A stretch of DNA of 64,000 nucleotides from Deltaproteobacteria bacterium (GTDB taxonomy: Bacteria > Desulfobacterota > Binatia > Binatales > Binataceae). Of the stretch, positions 28,320 to 36,703 are shown in pieces (position 1 is the first letter of the stretch; every line of letters starts with the position of its first letter). The notes under the pieces are model-generated. The model ran no database searches. It was not told the origin of the DNA and saw nothing but the letters and a program-made list of their open reading frames with translations. Location of the stretch: positions 62,001 through 126,000 of the forward strand of contig PLDK01000041.1 in the NCBI GenBank assembly GCA_003135135.1. The letters run 5' to 3'. Made by a program: the position numbers and the translations under genes.

Positions 28320-29603
28320 TTAGCGGCGAAATAGCGTCGAGTCCGCGATCGGCAGGCCCAGCGCGTAGCGCCGCAACCAGTCGAGCGCGACCTGCGAGGT
28401 GATCAGTTTCACCCAGTCGCGAGTGCCGCGGAACTGGTATCGGCGCGTGAAGCTCCGGTCGTCGGCGGACAGCGCGATGCAGACTGTGCCGACTGGCTTG
28501 TCCGGTGTGCCGCCGTCGGGGCCTGCGATGCCCGAGGTCGCGACCGACACGCTCGCGCCCGTGCGTTTGCGAACGCCGGCCGCCATCTCGCGTACGCATT
28601 CCTCGCTCACGGCGCCGTGCGCTTTGAGCGTCTCCTCCGAAACGCCGAGCACGCCGGACTTCACGTCGTTGGAATAGGTGACGAGGTCGCCTCTAAAGTA
28701 TTGCGAGCAGCCGGGAACGTTGGTGATGCGATGTCCGATTAGCCCGCCGGTGCACGATTCGGCGACCGCCAGGGTAAATTTCTTTTCTATGAACAGGCGG
28801 CCGACGACTTCCTCCATCGAGGTATCGCCTTCGGCGTAAACGAACTGCGAGATTTTCTCGCGCACCCGCCGGGACAGCTCTTCGACCCTGCGATCGACTT
28901 CCCCGGGTTGTCCCTCGACTCTGATCTTCAGCGAAATCTGCGGAAAGCTCGCGCGGAACGAGACCTTGGCCTCCTCCGGCTTGATCAGTCCCGCCACCGC
29001 TTCGTCGAGCGCCGACTCGCTCATCCCGAAGGTCTGGAAGACGCGAACCGCGTAAACTTTGTTGGTGCCGCGATTGGCGGAAATCCACGGTATCACCGTA
29101 TTTTCCATCATCGGTTTCATTTCGCGGGGCACGCCGGGCAGGACGATCAGATGCGCGGTACGGCCGCCCAGCGTCACCGGCATTCTGAAGCCGGGCGCCG
29201 TGCCGAGCGGATTCTGGATGACCGTCGCACCGTCGGGAAAGAGCGCCTGCTTGAGGTTGTTATCGGGCATCGGGCGGCCGATCGTCGCAAACAGGCGCTT
29301 CATGTGTTCGACGGTGGCCTCGTCGCGCAGCAATTTCGCGCCCGCGACGCGCGCAACGGTTTCGGTGGTCAGGTCGTCGGCGGTCGGTCCGATGCCGCCG
29401 GTCGAGATGACGACGTCGCCCATCCCGACGGCGGTGCGCCATGCCCATTCCAGACGGTCGGGAACGTCGCCGACCGTAATCACCGCGACGAGATCGATTC
29501 CAATTTCCGAGAGCTTGTCGGAAAGGTAGTTGGCGTTGGTATCGACGACCGTGCCGCTGGTGATTTCGTCGCCGGTTGAAAGAATCACAGCGCTTTGAAT
29601 CAT
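28320..29603 (-). CDS. cinA: CinA-family nicotinamide nucleotide amidohydrolase / molybdopterin-binding-like protein
   Basis: Two-domain CinA of 427 aa. The N-terminal MoCF/COG1058 domain (ILSTGDEITSGTVVDTNANYLSDKL; GGIGPTADDLTTETVA) has ADP-ribose pyrophosphatase activity in studied members. The C-terminal PncC domain (LAVAESCTGGLIGHRITNVPGCSQYFRGDLVTYSN; TSGIAGPDGGTPDKPVGTV) deamidates NMN. It lies 26 bp before pgpA on the same strand in the transcription direction pgpA-cinA. Confidence 0.95.
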   Translation of the reverse strand: MIQSAVILSTGDEITSGTVVDTNANYLSDKLSEIGIDLVAVITVGDVPDRLEWAWRTAVGMGDVVISTGGIGPTADDLTTETVARVAGAKLLRDEATVEHMKRLFATIGRPMPDNNLKQALFPDGATVIQNPLGTAPGFRMPVTLGGRTAHLIVLPGVPREMKPMMENTVIPWISANRGTNKVYAVRVFQTFGMSESALDEAVAGLIKPEEAKVSFRASFPQISLKIRVEGQPGEVDRRVEELSRRVREKISQFVYAEGDTSMEEVVGRLFIEKKFTLAVAESCTGGLIGHRITNVPGCSQYFRGDLVTYSNDVKSGVLGVSEETLKAHGAVSEECVREMAAGVRKRTGASVSVATSGIAGPDGGTPDKPVGTVCIALSADDRSFTRRYQFRGTRDWVKLITSQVALDWLRRYALGLPIADSTLFRR

Positions 29604-29629
29604 CGGGAGATCCTCGCGGGCGGGTACGT

Positions 29630-30091
29630 TCAGAGCACGCGCACGATCAGCTGCAGCGCGATGTTGGCATAAATCGCCGCGGCCAAATCATCCAGCATTA
29701 CGCCCGCGCCGTTGCGCATGCGGCGATCGATCAGGTTCGCCGGCCACGGTTTAATCACGTCTGCCGCTCGAAACAGAATGAATCCCAGGAGCAGATATCC
29801 GACCGTGAGCGGATTGCCGAACATCGTGGCGGCCATGCCGAGCACTTCATCGATCACGATGCGCGAATCGTCGTGCTGATCGAATATTTTCTCGGCGCGA
29901 TCGGAAATCCAGCACGAGATCGCAAACGCGATCGCGAAGACGATTAAACACAGCGCGGGCGAATGCATCCAGAGCGGACCGAACACCAGCCATACGACCG
30001 CCATCCCGACCACCGAGCCCGCGGTTCCTGGCGCAATCGGGGAGTATCCCGAATAGATTCCAGTGGCGAAGAATATGATTAGCGAGCGCAT
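29630..30091 (-). CDS. pgpA: Phosphatidylglycerophosphatase A
   Basis: Dephosphorylates phosphatidylglycerophosphate to phosphatidylglycerol in the inner membrane. The 153-aa protein has the family features YSPIAPGTAGSVVG near the N-terminus, ISDRAEKIFDQHDDSRIVIDEVLGM with the acidic metal site, and FRAADVIKPWPANLIDR...GVMLDDLAAAIYAN. Adjacent to cinA, a common pairing. Confidence 0.95.
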   Translation of the reverse strand: MRSLIIFFATGIYSGYSPIAPGTAGSVVGMAVVWLVFGPLWMHSPALCLIVFAIAFAISCWISDRAEKIFDQHDDSRIVIDEVLGMAATMFGNPLTVGYLLLGFILFRAADVIKPWPANLIDRRMRNGAGVMLDDLAAAIYANIALQLIVRVL

Positions 30092-30191
30092 CGGCTAAAA
30101 CGGATTGCGCGAAGATAGCATGGCAGGCCGCAGCGGCGTAAGTGCGATCGAGTGCGCGGGCCGCAGATGCGGGAGCGCCCGCGGCCAGCGG

Positions 30192-31010
30192 CTAGCTGGT
30201 CGTCAAGGTGACAGGGTCTTCCTCGGCGCCGACCTCGACCGATGCGACCCCTTCGATCGTTTGCGCGACTCCGATCACGAGATCGTCCCACGGCGGCACC
30301 AGTCCGGGGCCGCTCACGCGCACGCATCCCGCCGAGCAATTGACCGACATCTGCGCGTCGCGAATTTTCGGATGCGCCACCAATGCCGCATTGACCAGAG
30401 CCGCGATCGCCGCGTCGCGCATCACTTTCGTTCGCTCCGGGGCGCCTTCACTGTCGATATGAGCCGCGAGCGCCGCAAGAGTTTTCGCGTGCGACGCAAT
30501 CGAAAGGCGCGCGGTGTTGATAACCAGGTCGTATATCGCGGGGTCGTCTATATCCTGCCCGAACAGACTCTGAGTGCGCGCCTTCACTTCCGTGTCGAAG
30601 TCGCGAACGCGCTTGTCGGCCGCCGCCGCTGCGAGGTTCTCGTCTTTCGCCACCTGTTTGATGCGCGCCGCCACTGGAGCCATCGCGCGCACCCTGATGC
30701 CGCATCCGCCTTCGGGGAGAAAATGCGCCGAACCGCGTCCTGCGAAGACGATCCGGTCTTGCGCGGCCGCTTGCAGGAAAACGGCGCGATAGTAAGCGGC
30801 GAAACGGCTGCTCTCGGTCTTGCGCTCCCAGAAGTGGGGGTTGCGTACGTCAAACCATTTCATCTGCTCGGCGCTCACGTTGAAGCGCTTCGCCGTCTCG
30901 GCGATTAGTTGCTCGCCGGTCTGGAACCGATAACCGAGTTCCCGCGCCGCGAGTTCGCCGAGTTCGATGCCCCTGCTGCCTATCTGCTGACTGATCGCGA
31001 TAACCGCCAT
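30192..31010 (-). CDS. Cytidylate kinase-like protein with C-terminal BON-like domain
   Basis: Protein of 272 aa. The first 200 residues match the cytidylate-kinase-like family: AISQQIGSRGIELGELAARELGYRF, then IVFAGRGSAHFL and VRDFDTEVKARTQSLFGQDIDDPAIYDLVINTARLS. The last 65 residues (AALVNAALVAHPKI...VRVSGPGLVPP...IEGVASVEVG) resemble a BON phospholipid-binding domain. The P-loop seen in true Cmk is not classical here (SQQIGSRGIE). The start at 31010 is chosen because the longer frame runs across the divergent phosphatase gene. Confidence 0.82.
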   Translation of the reverse strand: MAVIAISQQIGSRGIELGELAARELGYRFQTGEQLIAETAKRFNVSAEQMKWFDVRNPHFWERKTESSRFAAYYRAVFLQAAAQDRIVFAGRGSAHFLPEGGCGIRVRAMAPVAARIKQVAKDENLAAAAADKRVRDFDTEVKARTQSLFGQDIDDPAIYDLVINTARLSIASHAKTLAALAAHIDSEGAPERTKVMRDAAIAALVNAALVAHPKIRDAQMSVNCSAGCVRVSGPGLVPPWDDLVIGVAQTIEGVASVEVGAEEDPVTLTTS

Positions 31011-31193
31011 CGATGCTCCCCAAGCCGGCGAGTTTTGTTTCAGAGTCCCCGCAGCCATCTTAGGTTCGTGACCGGATGAAGGGCAAACCAGCCCGCGATG
31101 GAATCGCCGTCGAGGTGACGATAGGATCTCCGCGGCTGGTCGAGTTGTCGTTGCCGGGCAACTCGTGGCGCATCTCAAGGCCTGGAAGGAACG

Positions 31194-32051
31194 ATGGAAG
31201 AATCGATGACACTCAAGCGCGGCGTTGCGCCGCGAATTGGCGCGAATGCGCCCGCAAAGGATTTGACCCGGGAGCTGGCGCTCGCCAAGAAGGCCGCGCG
31301 CGCCGCCGGCGAGATTTTGCGCGGTTATTGGCGCCGGGGCGGTTACGAAATCGGATCGAAGGGACACGACAATCCAGTTACGGCGGCCGACCTCGATGCC
31401 GATCGCGCGATCAAGAAGTTGCTCCGCGATCCATTTCCCGGCTACGGATGGCTCTCGGAGGAGACGGCGGACAACGATGACCGCCTGGAATGCCGGCGTG
31501 TGTGGATCGTCGATCCGCTTGACGGCACCAAGGAGTTCATCAAAGGCATTCCCGAGTTCGCGGTCGCGATCGCGCTCATTGAAGATGGAGTGCCGGCGCT
31601 CGGCGTGACGTACAATCCCATCAAGCGCGAGATGTACTGGGCGGCGCGCGGGGTTGGATGTCACTTGAATACGCGGCGGGTACGGGTCACGCGCAAGCGA
31701 ACGCTCAAGCGCGCGACCGTGCTTGCCAGCCGCAGCGAAACCGCGCGCGGCGAGTGGCAGGGGTTCCATGGGATACTGAAAGTGAGCCCGACCGGCAGCG
31801 TCGCGTATAAGCTCGCGATGGTCGCGGCGGGCAAGGCCGATGCGACGTTCACGCGCTCGCCCAAAAGCGAGTGGGACATCGCGTCCGGTGCGGCGTTGGT
31901 GATCGAGGCCGGTGGCACGATCACCGATATCAAAGGACGCGAGATTCGTTTCAATCAGCGCAACGTGAAGCTCAAAGGGCTGATCGCGGACAATACGATT
32001 CTGCACGCGGCGTTGATGAAGGTGGCGCCTCATCCGGCGCGCAAGCCGTAG
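31194..32051 (+). CDS. CysQ/inositol-monophosphatase family phosphatase
   Basis: Mg-dependent, Li-sensitive phosphatase of 285 aa, probably a 3'(2'),5'-bisphosphate nucleotidase. The metal sites are visible: NPVTAADLDAD, GWLSEETADN, VDPLDGTKEFIKG and the C-terminal WDIASGAALVIEAGG. Two starts are possible (ATG 31194, ATG 31206); GGAAGG just before 31194 is close for either. It is transcribed divergently from the kinase-like gene. Confidence 0.9.
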   Translation: MEESMTLKRGVAPRIGANAPAKDLTRELALAKKAARAAGEILRGYWRRGGYEIGSKGHDNPVTAADLDADRAIKKLLRDPFPGYGWLSEETADNDDRLECRRVWIVDPLDGTKEFIKGIPEFAVAIALIEDGVPALGVTYNPIKREMYWAARGVGCHLNTRRVRVTRKRTLKRATVLASRSETARGEWQGFHGILKVSPTGSVAYKLAMVAAGKADATFTRSPKSEWDIASGAALVIEAGGTITDIKGREIRFNQRNVKLKGLIADNTILHAALMKVAPHPARKP

Positions 32052-32068
32052 CCGGAAAGAAGCGGAAC

Positions 32069-33325
32069 CTACTGCGCGGCGGAGGCGGCGGCGATTTCAT
32101 AACGCGCGCGGCTTGGCCCGGTTTCGGGCAGGAAGTAAAACGTCACGATCGGCAGGAATTGGAAGACCAGAAAGCCGAGCATCACGGCGCGCAGTCCAAT
32201 CCGCGCCGCGAGCGCGCCGCCCAGAAAGGGCGAGATGAACGCGCCAAGGTAGCCGACGGCCCAAACGAAGCCGATTGCGGCTCCCAGCCGCGTCGGATTC
32301 ATGCCGGGTGATTCCATCAGCAGGGTGGTGAGCGCGGCGAGCGATCCCGCCGCTCCGATCCCGACCAGCACCAGCGAGAGCCTGATCCACATCGGATCGC
32401 GCAGTACAATCGCGCCGGCGCATCCGACCAGGTTGATGAACGCGATCGGCCACGTGAACGGCTTGCGCAGTCCCGACATCCCCGTGCCGATTCCGCCGCC
32501 CAATGCCGCGAACAAGCCGGCGAACGGCAGCATCTGCGTCATCAGCGAGGCTTGCGAGAGCGTCATGCCGCGGTAGGTGCGGAAGAACTCGGGGAGAAAC
32601 GCGGTGTAAATCTGGAACACCCACATCCCGCCGAACAGCCCGGCCGCGATCAAGAGCACGTTGCGCATCTTCGCGACTTCCATCAGCGCCGAGCCGCGCT
32701 CGGCTGGCGCTTCGACCGCGCCCGGTGCGGAGACGCCGGTTTCGATCCGATGCTCGCGGCCGAAAAGCGTCCACAACAGCGCAACGCCCGCCGATCCGAC
32801 GCCGTACCACAGCAGGACCATCCGCCACGATCCGACCGCCGCGAACAGCGCCGGTGTCGCGCGGAACACGACGGTGAGTCCGACGTAGCTGAAGGCGAAG
32901 TTGATCATATTGATGTACGGCCATTCGTGCACGCCGAACCATTGCATCGTGAGCGTGCCGGGCGGCGCGACCACGAGCCCGTAGCCGATTCCTTCCAGCA
33001 CGCGGCAGGCGAGCAGCGCGGTGAAATCAGGCGCGTAGCCGCTGGCGACCTGTCCGATCGCCAGCAACCAGATTCCGATCACCAGGGCCCGCAGCGCGCC
33101 GATCCGTTCGGCCACCACGGCGCCCAAAAGCGAGAAGATGCCGATGCATAGCGCGATGATCGAGATGATCAGGCCCGCATCGCCGAGCGAGATTTTGAGC
33201 CCGTTCCTTATTTCCTGGAGTATCGGTGCGGGCGCGAGCCAGGCGAGCGACTGCGCGGTCAACAGCAGCAGCAACAGGACTTCGATAATCCATCGGTAGG
33301 GCGAGAGTTTGCCTGGCTGGCTCAT
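32069..33325 (-). CDS. MFS transporter
   Basis: Major facilitator superfamily permease of 418 aa with about twelve spans. The loop-2 motif is relaxed (GAVVAERIGALRALVIG). A charged loop after span 6 (GREHRIETGVSAPGAVEAPAERG) separates the halves. No close functional subfamily is evident. It converges on the phosphatase gene with a 17-bp gap and is followed upstream by a second MFS gene in the same direction. Confidence 0.88.
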   Translation of the reverse strand: MSQPGKLSPYRWIIEVLLLLLLTAQSLAWLAPAPILQEIRNGLKISLGDAGLIISIIALCIGIFSLLGAVVAERIGALRALVIGIWLLAIGQVASGYAPDFTALLACRVLEGIGYGLVVAPPGTLTMQWFGVHEWPYINMINFAFSYVGLTVVFRATPALFAAVGSWRMVLLWYGVGSAGVALLWTLFGREHRIETGVSAPGAVEAPAERGSALMEVAKMRNVLLIAAGLFGGMWVFQIYTAFLPEFFRTYRGMTLSQASLMTQMLPFAGLFAALGGGIGTGMSGLRKPFTWPIAFINLVGCAGAIVLRDPMWIRLSLVLVGIGAAGSLAALTTLLMESPGMNPTRLGAAIGFVWAVGYLGAFISPFLGGALAARIGLRAVMLGFLVFQFLPIVTFYFLPETGPSRARYEIAAASAAQ

Positions 33326-33417
33326 TGATTATTCGCACCCCCGTTCGTGCTCACGGTATAGCCCGCCTCCCGTCTGCCGCGCCACCGGAAAACCGACGCC
33401 GCGCCGTGCGCGAGACT

Positions 33418-34710
33418 TCAGATCATCTGCTCGCCGCTGGCCCATCGCAGGTAGAAGAACATTCCGAGGCCATAGACCGCCGCGATCAGAATAAAGACCG
33501 CGCTGAACGACCTGGTCGCCTGCACAATCAGCCCCGTTGCAGCGACGCCGATGATGCCGGGGATGGTCGCGATGGTGTTCGAGATTCCCATCAGGATTCC
33601 GGCGTAGGTCGGGGCGACGTCCAGGTGATTCACCCCGAAGGCCGCGGAACTGATGCCGTTAGCGGAGGCTGCGACCGTGAGCAGCGCAACCGCCATCGCC
33701 GGCGAACCCGCTGCGGGCACTGCCAGCAGTGATATCGCACCGATCGCAAATGCCGCGCTCTGCATCGACTTTCGCACCGTCCCGACGCCGAGGCCGCGCG
33801 CGATAAGGGCGTCGGCCAGCCAGCCCGAAAAAGTTATCGTGAAGAACGTCGCGATCCATGGAATTATCGAATACCCGCCGACCCGTTCCAGCGGCACGCC
33901 AAACGTGTGATGCAGATAGGTCGGCAGCCAGAGCAGCAGAATATTAAATCCGAAGTTGCTGCAAAAATGCGCGACGACGATCGCCCATACCGCTTTCTCG
34001 CGCGCGATTGCCGCCCACGGCACCCGGACCGCGCGCGGCGCGGCCGAGCGCAACGACATGATCAGTTCGAGTTCGGCGGCGCCGATGCGCGATGACGTCT
34101 CAGGCCGGTCGGCGGCCACGTACAACCAGACTACGACCCATGCCGCGCCGAGCGCGCCCGAAATATAGAACAGCGCGGGCCATCCGAGAGACGTGATAAT
34201 CAGCGGACTTGCACTGAGCGCGGCGACGGTGCCCACGTACATCCCGCTATAGTTGACCGATAACACACGCGCGCGCTCGGACGGCAACGTCCAACGGGCA
34301 GTCAGACTGTGAATCGATGGAAAGTTCACCCCCTCGCCCAGCCCGAGCAGCACCCGAGCCGCGAGCAGCGCGGAAAATTTCGCGGCAGCGGCGAGCGGCG
34401 TAACGAAGGTTGCCAGCGACCAGATCGCGACCCCGGCCGCCAGCACGCGATGGCCGCCGAATCGATCGGCCATCCATCCACCGACGAGCTGCGTCCACAG
34501 GTATCCCCAGAACACCGCCGACAGCACGAGCCCCTGCGCGGCGGAGGTGTAGCCGAATTGGCGGGCGAGCGGGATTATAGCGACCGAGATGCTGATGCGA
34601 TCGATGTAGCAAAGCGCGGTGCCGAGAAAGAATAGCGCGACGACCGTATAGCGTTGCGGCCATCGCGGGATTCCAGACGGGGTATCGCGCGCACGTGCAG
34701 GCTCGCCCAT
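33418..34710 (-). CDS. MFS transporter, anion:cation symporter-like
   Basis: MFS permease of 430 aa. Span 1 contains LCYIDRISISVAIIPLARQFGYT and loop 2 has GGWMADRFGGHRVLAAG, both typical of the anion:cation symporter (ACS) family for organic anions such as hexuronates or phthalate. LLGLGEGVNFPSIHSLTARW fits span 4-5 of that group. The ATG at 34710 is used because the longer frame adds 28 residues of no transporter character. Substrate unknown. Confidence 0.88.
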   Translation of the reverse strand: MGEPARARDTPSGIPRWPQRYTVVALFFLGTALCYIDRISISVAIIPLARQFGYTSAAQGLVLSAVFWGYLWTQLVGGWMADRFGGHRVLAAGVAIWSLATFVTPLAAAAKFSALLAARVLLGLGEGVNFPSIHSLTARWTLPSERARVLSVNYSGMYVGTVAALSASPLIITSLGWPALFYISGALGAAWVVVWLYVAADRPETSSRIGAAELELIMSLRSAAPRAVRVPWAAIAREKAVWAIVVAHFCSNFGFNILLLWLPTYLHHTFGVPLERVGGYSIIPWIATFFTITFSGWLADALIARGLGVGTVRKSMQSAAFAIGAISLLAVPAAGSPAMAVALLTVAASANGISSAAFGVNHLDVAPTYAGILMGISNTIATIPGIIGVAATGLIVQATRSFSAVFILIAAVYGLGMFFYLRWASGEQMI

Positions 34711-34855
34711 GATGCAGTGGAGCTTAGGCTGTGCGATGCAATCTTGACCAGACCGGCGATTCTGGCGCGCGCAAGAAAAAGACGCGGGAGGCATTGCTCT
34801 CGCGTCTTTAAGGTTTCGGTTGCGCTAAAGCTCGAATCGGCGTTGCGGATACTTC

Positions 34856-35284
34856 CTATCTTCCGACTGCGTGGCGCACGGTGTTCAGGATATAGATGAA
34901 GTCGCGCGCCGAACGCACGTCGCCGAGCAACGCCACTCGCGAAAGAACTTCCATCTCATCGCCCGCGATGTTGTGAACGCGCCGCAGTTGCTCGTTGTTC
35001 TTGAAATCATCCCAGGCCGAATCGGTCGCGGAGTCGGTCTCGGAGCTCAGCAATGCCTGCGCGCGAGGATTGGCGAGGAAAAATAGCTCGCGGCGGCCGA
35101 GTCCGAGTACTTCCGCCAGGCGGGTTAGAATCTTATCAGAAGGATGGCGTTTGCCTGATTCGAGGTGGCCGACGTATGGCGTGGAGGTCTTGATGCGATG
35201 GGCCACTTCCTCTTGAGTGAGGTCGAGTTGCCGTCTGCGCTCACGAATGACCTGTCCGAAACTGCGTTCCTTGATGCGTGCCAT
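34856..35284 (-). CDS. XRE-family helix-turn-helix regulator
   Basis: DNA-binding regulator of 142 aa. The lambda-Cro-type domain is FGQVIRERRRQLDLTQEEVAHRIKTSTPYVGHLESGKRHPS (about residues 9-48). The remaining 70 residues are helical with no known sensor domain and end in an amphipathic stretch. It is preceded by about 280 bp of AT-rich, non-coding DNA where its own operator probably lies. Confidence 0.9.
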   Translation of the reverse strand: MARIKERSFGQVIRERRRQLDLTQEEVAHRIKTSTPYVGHLESGKRHPSDKILTRLAEVLGLGRRELFFLANPRAQALLSSETDSATDSAWDDFKNNEQLRRVHNIAGDEMEVLSRVALLGDVRSARDFIYILNTVRHAVGR

Positions 35285-35566
35285 TGATCCTATGCCCCCG
35301 GTTTGTGCCGATTTGGCGTGGTCCGCGATTTGACCGTGTTCTCGTCAAAAAGGTGGTATTCGACACTTACAGTTAGTACCATCAAAATGACTTAAAGACA
35401 AACATACTGCCGGTGAATTTGAAAAGACGCCTTCAACAGCGCTATACGTTTGCGAATGACGTCGTTCTACAAACTGTTGAGACTTCGCGGCCTTAGGAAC
35501 ATCAAATGAAAAGAATGCTTATCCTATGAATGAGTACTATTAATGCATTTTCAGGGGCGATCCCTG

Positions 35567-35920
35567 TCAATTTCCGTAGGGATTTCGCCCGTGATTGAGA
35601 TAAATCGAAAAATCGGCGACGCCATCGTCGGCACGCGGAGAACTCTTGAAGTGCACGGCAGCCCCGTGACGGAGGCCGTCCACCGAAACGACATCCTTGC
35701 CGATCGAATGGCCGGCGCGGTCGAAATAATGGACTTCGACCTGGAGAGGGCCCGTGTCGTCGCCTGTATTGCGAACCTCGCCTTCGACCAATACCTGGCC
35801 CCCGCTTCGCACCAGGCGAGTTTCGGCCACCTTGACCGGTTCCGTGCCGACCAAGGCGAAGAACACGTAGCCGGCGAAGCATAGCGCGACGAGCAGAACG
35901 ATGATCGCGCTTTTACGCAT
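35567..35920 (-). CDS. Membrane-anchored FxLYD-like domain protein
   Basis: Hypothetical exported or anchored protein of 117 aa: a single hydrophobic N-terminal segment (SAIIVLLVALCFAGYVFFALVG) and a small beta-sandwich with VLVEGEVRNTGDDTGPLQVEVHYFDRAGHSIG, which resembles FxLYD/DUF3426-type domains. Function unknown. ATG 35920 is given; an in-frame GTG at 35929 is possible. Its start overlaps the end of a possible 46-aa gene. Confidence 0.7.
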   Translation of the reverse strand: MRKSAIIVLLVALCFAGYVFFALVGTEPVKVAETRLVRSGGQVLVEGEVRNTGDDTGPLQVEVHYFDRAGHSIGKDVVSVDGLRHGAAVHFKSSPRADDGVADFSIYLNHGRNPYGN

Positions 35921-36053
35921 GCGGGGCACAGGCTAGTACGTGCTCGTGACAGTATGGGTCCGGGAAGTTCGCGCACAGCGCTCGCGCCTGCCTGAGGATC
36001 TCATCCTGGGCCTCGGTCGATTCAAAGTTCAGGTATTTTCTTTTTGGCATCAT
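35913..36053 (-). CDS. Possible 46-aa small protein
   Basis: Short open frame MMPKRKYLNFESTEAQDEIL... ending in HEHVLACAPHA, overlapping the start of the FxLYD-like gene. No ribosome site is obvious. Support comes from a partial relative at about 36395-36450 on the same strand (ELTEAWDEIVRQVRE versus ESTEAQDEILRQARA), which forms part of the duplicated block around the porin. It may be a real small gene or only a conserved piece of repeat. Confidence 0.35.
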   Translation of the reverse strand: MMPKRKYLNFESTEAQDEILRQARALCANFPDPYCHEHVLACAPHA

Positions 36054-36060
36054 TCAATTA

Positions 36061-36168
36061 TTACGCCGATATGAATCTTGAAACCAAGCCGGCCGGTTCA
36101 TCACTGTAGCCCGCCAGGTGCGGGCGCAGAAAGTCGCGGCTTAAGGCCGCGCGTTTCGGAGGAGGGGA
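36061..36168 (+). repeat. Porin leader repeat, copy 1
   Basis: A 108-bp segment closely matching 36594-36701 in length and order: both run from TATGAATCTTGAAACCAAGCC through TGTAGCCCG to the ribosome site GGAGGAGG. Copy 1 keeps the stem GCGGC/GCCGC at the position of the copy 2 hairpin. It leads into a deleted porin rather than a full gene. Confidence 0.85.
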
Positions 36169-36312
36169 CTGATCGCACGCTTGGAATACCGGCATGACGA
36201 TTCGAGCGAGAACGTGTTCACCAATAACAATTTCGTCGATCCGGCGACCGGCCAGCAGCATCTATGGCGCGGCCAGGACACCCTGGACGCCAACTTCATT
36301 TACGCCTTCTAA
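36169..36312 (+). pseudogene. Porin remnant: 3' end fused to 5' leader after internal deletion
   Basis: About 47 codons matching the last 49 codons of the intact porin (38018-38167): LIARLEYRHD, then FTNNN, then QQHLWRGQDTLDANFIYAF and TAA. The whole body of the barrel (about 430 codons) is missing; the leader with its ribosome site joins directly to this 3' segment. A matching terminator follows at 36352-36386. No start codon sits correctly after the ribosome site, so no product is expected. Confidence 0.85.
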
Positions 36313-36351
36313 GGCAGGAGATTAACGAGTCAGTGGCGCAGCGATGCGCCG

Positions 36352-36386
36352 GCGGCGGGTCCGAAGCAGCGGATCCGCCGCTCTTT
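36352..36386 (+). terminator. Terminator of the porin remnant
   Basis: Twelve-bp stem 36352-36363 / 36370-36381 with one G-T pair and a 6-base loop, followed by a short T-rich tail (TCTTTT). Same architecture as the terminator after the intact porin at 38207. Confidence 0.75.
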
Positions 36387-36593
36387 TGTTTGGAGGTTCC
36401 CGCACCTGCCTGACGATCTCGTCCCATGCCTCGGTCAATTCAAGAGCCATATTGCACGGCCGTAATATTTCGGTAATATGCTCGCCAAATATGATTAACC
36501 GCCCGGCAAATGCATCATATTTAGGCGTCACCAGTGGCTACCGTCGTTCGAAATTCCTTATCAACACAAAGGATTTTCAGCGTCGTTTAATTA
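36387..36593. other. Spacer between porin copies
   Basis: AT-richer spacer that, with the copy-2 leader, makes more than 300 bp without a gene before the porin. On the minus strand it holds a decayed copy of the 46-aa frame (about 36395-36450). A direct near-repeat (CGTAATATTTCGGTAATATG) and an AT-rich stretch near 36480-36530 probably contain the porin promoter; no box is convincing. Confidence 0.4.
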
Positions 36594-36701
36594 TTAACCC
36601 GGTATGAATCTTGAAACCAAGCCAGCCGGTTCATCATTGTAGCCCGTTAGGTGCGGGCGCAGGAAGCCGCGGCCTGAGGCCGCGCATTTCGGAGGAGGAG
36701 A
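36594..36701 (+). promoter_or_regulatory. Porin leader (repeat copy 2) with hairpin before the ribosome site
   Basis: Untranslated leader of the intact porin. It contains a perfect six-bp stem GCGGCC-TGA-GGCCGC at 36669-36683 that ends 7 bp before the GGAGGAGGAG ribosome site. The stem survives, with changes, in copy 1. A role in translation or RNA stability is inferred. Confidence 0.55.
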
Positions 36702-36703
36702 GA

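Noticed and set aside
30192-32033. 613-codon minus-strand frame covering the kinase-BON gene and its upstream neighbour
   Set aside because: Only the part from 31010 has family character; the rest is antisense to the CysQ-like phosphatase.
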